From an uncultured Lachnospiraceae bacterium (GTDB taxonomy: Bacteria; Bacillota; Clostridia; Lachnospirales; Lachnospiraceae): 5,080 nucleotides of DNA. Positions 5,030-5,080 of this stretch are shown here, piece by piece (within the stretch, counting starts at the first letter, position 1; each line of letters starts with the position of its first letter). The translations under genes and the position numbers were made by a program. The stretch covers positions 1 to 5,080 of the forward strand of contig CATZPU010000113.1 in NCBI GenBank assembly GCA_958422845.1, written 5' to 3'. The notes under the pieces were generated by a model. That model was given only the letters and a program-made list of their open reading frames with translations, did not search any database and was not told the DNA's origin.

Positions 5030-5080
5030 AGAACAGGAGTATAATAAACCATTTCAACTGAAAACGTGGGCGAAGCTTCT
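5016..5080 (+). CDS. Start of a second gene, probably partner ABC exporter subunit (partial)
   Basis: ATG 5016 opens a frame that runs off the right edge, reading MAAYEEQEYNKPFQLKTWAKLL. A charged N-terminus followed by a Lys-Thr-Trp-x-Lys-Leu-Leu segment is typical of the region before the first membrane helix in exporter half-transporters. GGGAGG 4998-5003 upstream could serve as the ribosome binding site, although the spacing of 12 bases is long. Its first 14 bases overlap the end of the preceding transporter gene, which suggests translational coupling and fits subunits needed in equal amounts. Only 21 complete codons are visible, so the family assignment rests mainly on context and on the Asp-type Walker B of its neighbour. 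Confidence 0.7.
   Translation, partial: MAAYEEQEYNKPFQLKTWAKL

Noticed and set aside
1..5080. CRISPR array, phage or insertion-sequence genes, toxin-antitoxin or defence system
   Set aside because: No regularly spaced repeats, transposase, integrase or defence-type motifs were seen. Every gene in the window that can be classified is housekeeping or a transporter.

Overview
The window reads as a chromosomal segment of a Gram-positive Clostridia member, most likely of the Lachnospiraceae type. Supporting this are strong AGGAGG Shine-Dalgarno sites, the gene order rpmG-secE-nusG-rplK-rplA, a four-cysteine L33, a 69-residue single-span SecE, and the wording of L1 and NusG. This assignment comes from recalled family knowledge, not from a search.

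Layout. Bases 1-32 may hold the last codons of an upstream gene. Bases 50-526 encode a YfcE/MJ0936-type metallophosphoesterase. Bases 527-784 hold no gene. They contain a compact element of nested inverted repeats (533-623), a sigma-A-like promoter (657-686) and a leader with a GC-rich hairpin (735-750). Next comes the transcription/translation/secretion cluster: rpmG (L33, 785-934, only 49 codons), secE (965-1174), nusG (1199-1714), rplK (L11, 1807-2232) and rplA (L1, 2418-3110). It closes with a strong intrinsic terminator (3125-3159). After that is an ABC exporter half-transporter (3185-5029), overlapped by the start of a second gene (5016 to the window edge) that is probably its partner.

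How the parts work together. The promoter before rpmG probably drives rpmG-secE-nusG, and since no convincing promoter is visible between nusG and rplK, probably rplK-rplA too. The most notable regulatory feature is a pair of matching RNA motifs, one before rplK (1758-1790) and one before rplA (2374-2401). Each is GTGG-GA-GGG, a short loop, CCC, a 7-nt G..A..A internal loop, then CCAC ending 1-2 nt before AGGAGG. This has the form of a ribosomal protein L1 binding site, so L1 may repress both cistrons separately. Between the two genes lies a block of roughly 108 bp of short repeated words and hairpins (2232-2339) that looks like an inserted dispersed repeat.

The usual next genes, rplJ and rplL, are absent. 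The first ABC subunit has Asp at the Walker B catalytic position, as in the degenerate half of heterodimeric type IV exporters. The highly expressed ribosomal genes visibly use different codons (gca, aca, aga, aag) from the phosphoesterase and ABC genes (gcg, cgc, gtc, atc). No CRISPR array, rRNA, tRNA or recognisable transposase is present.
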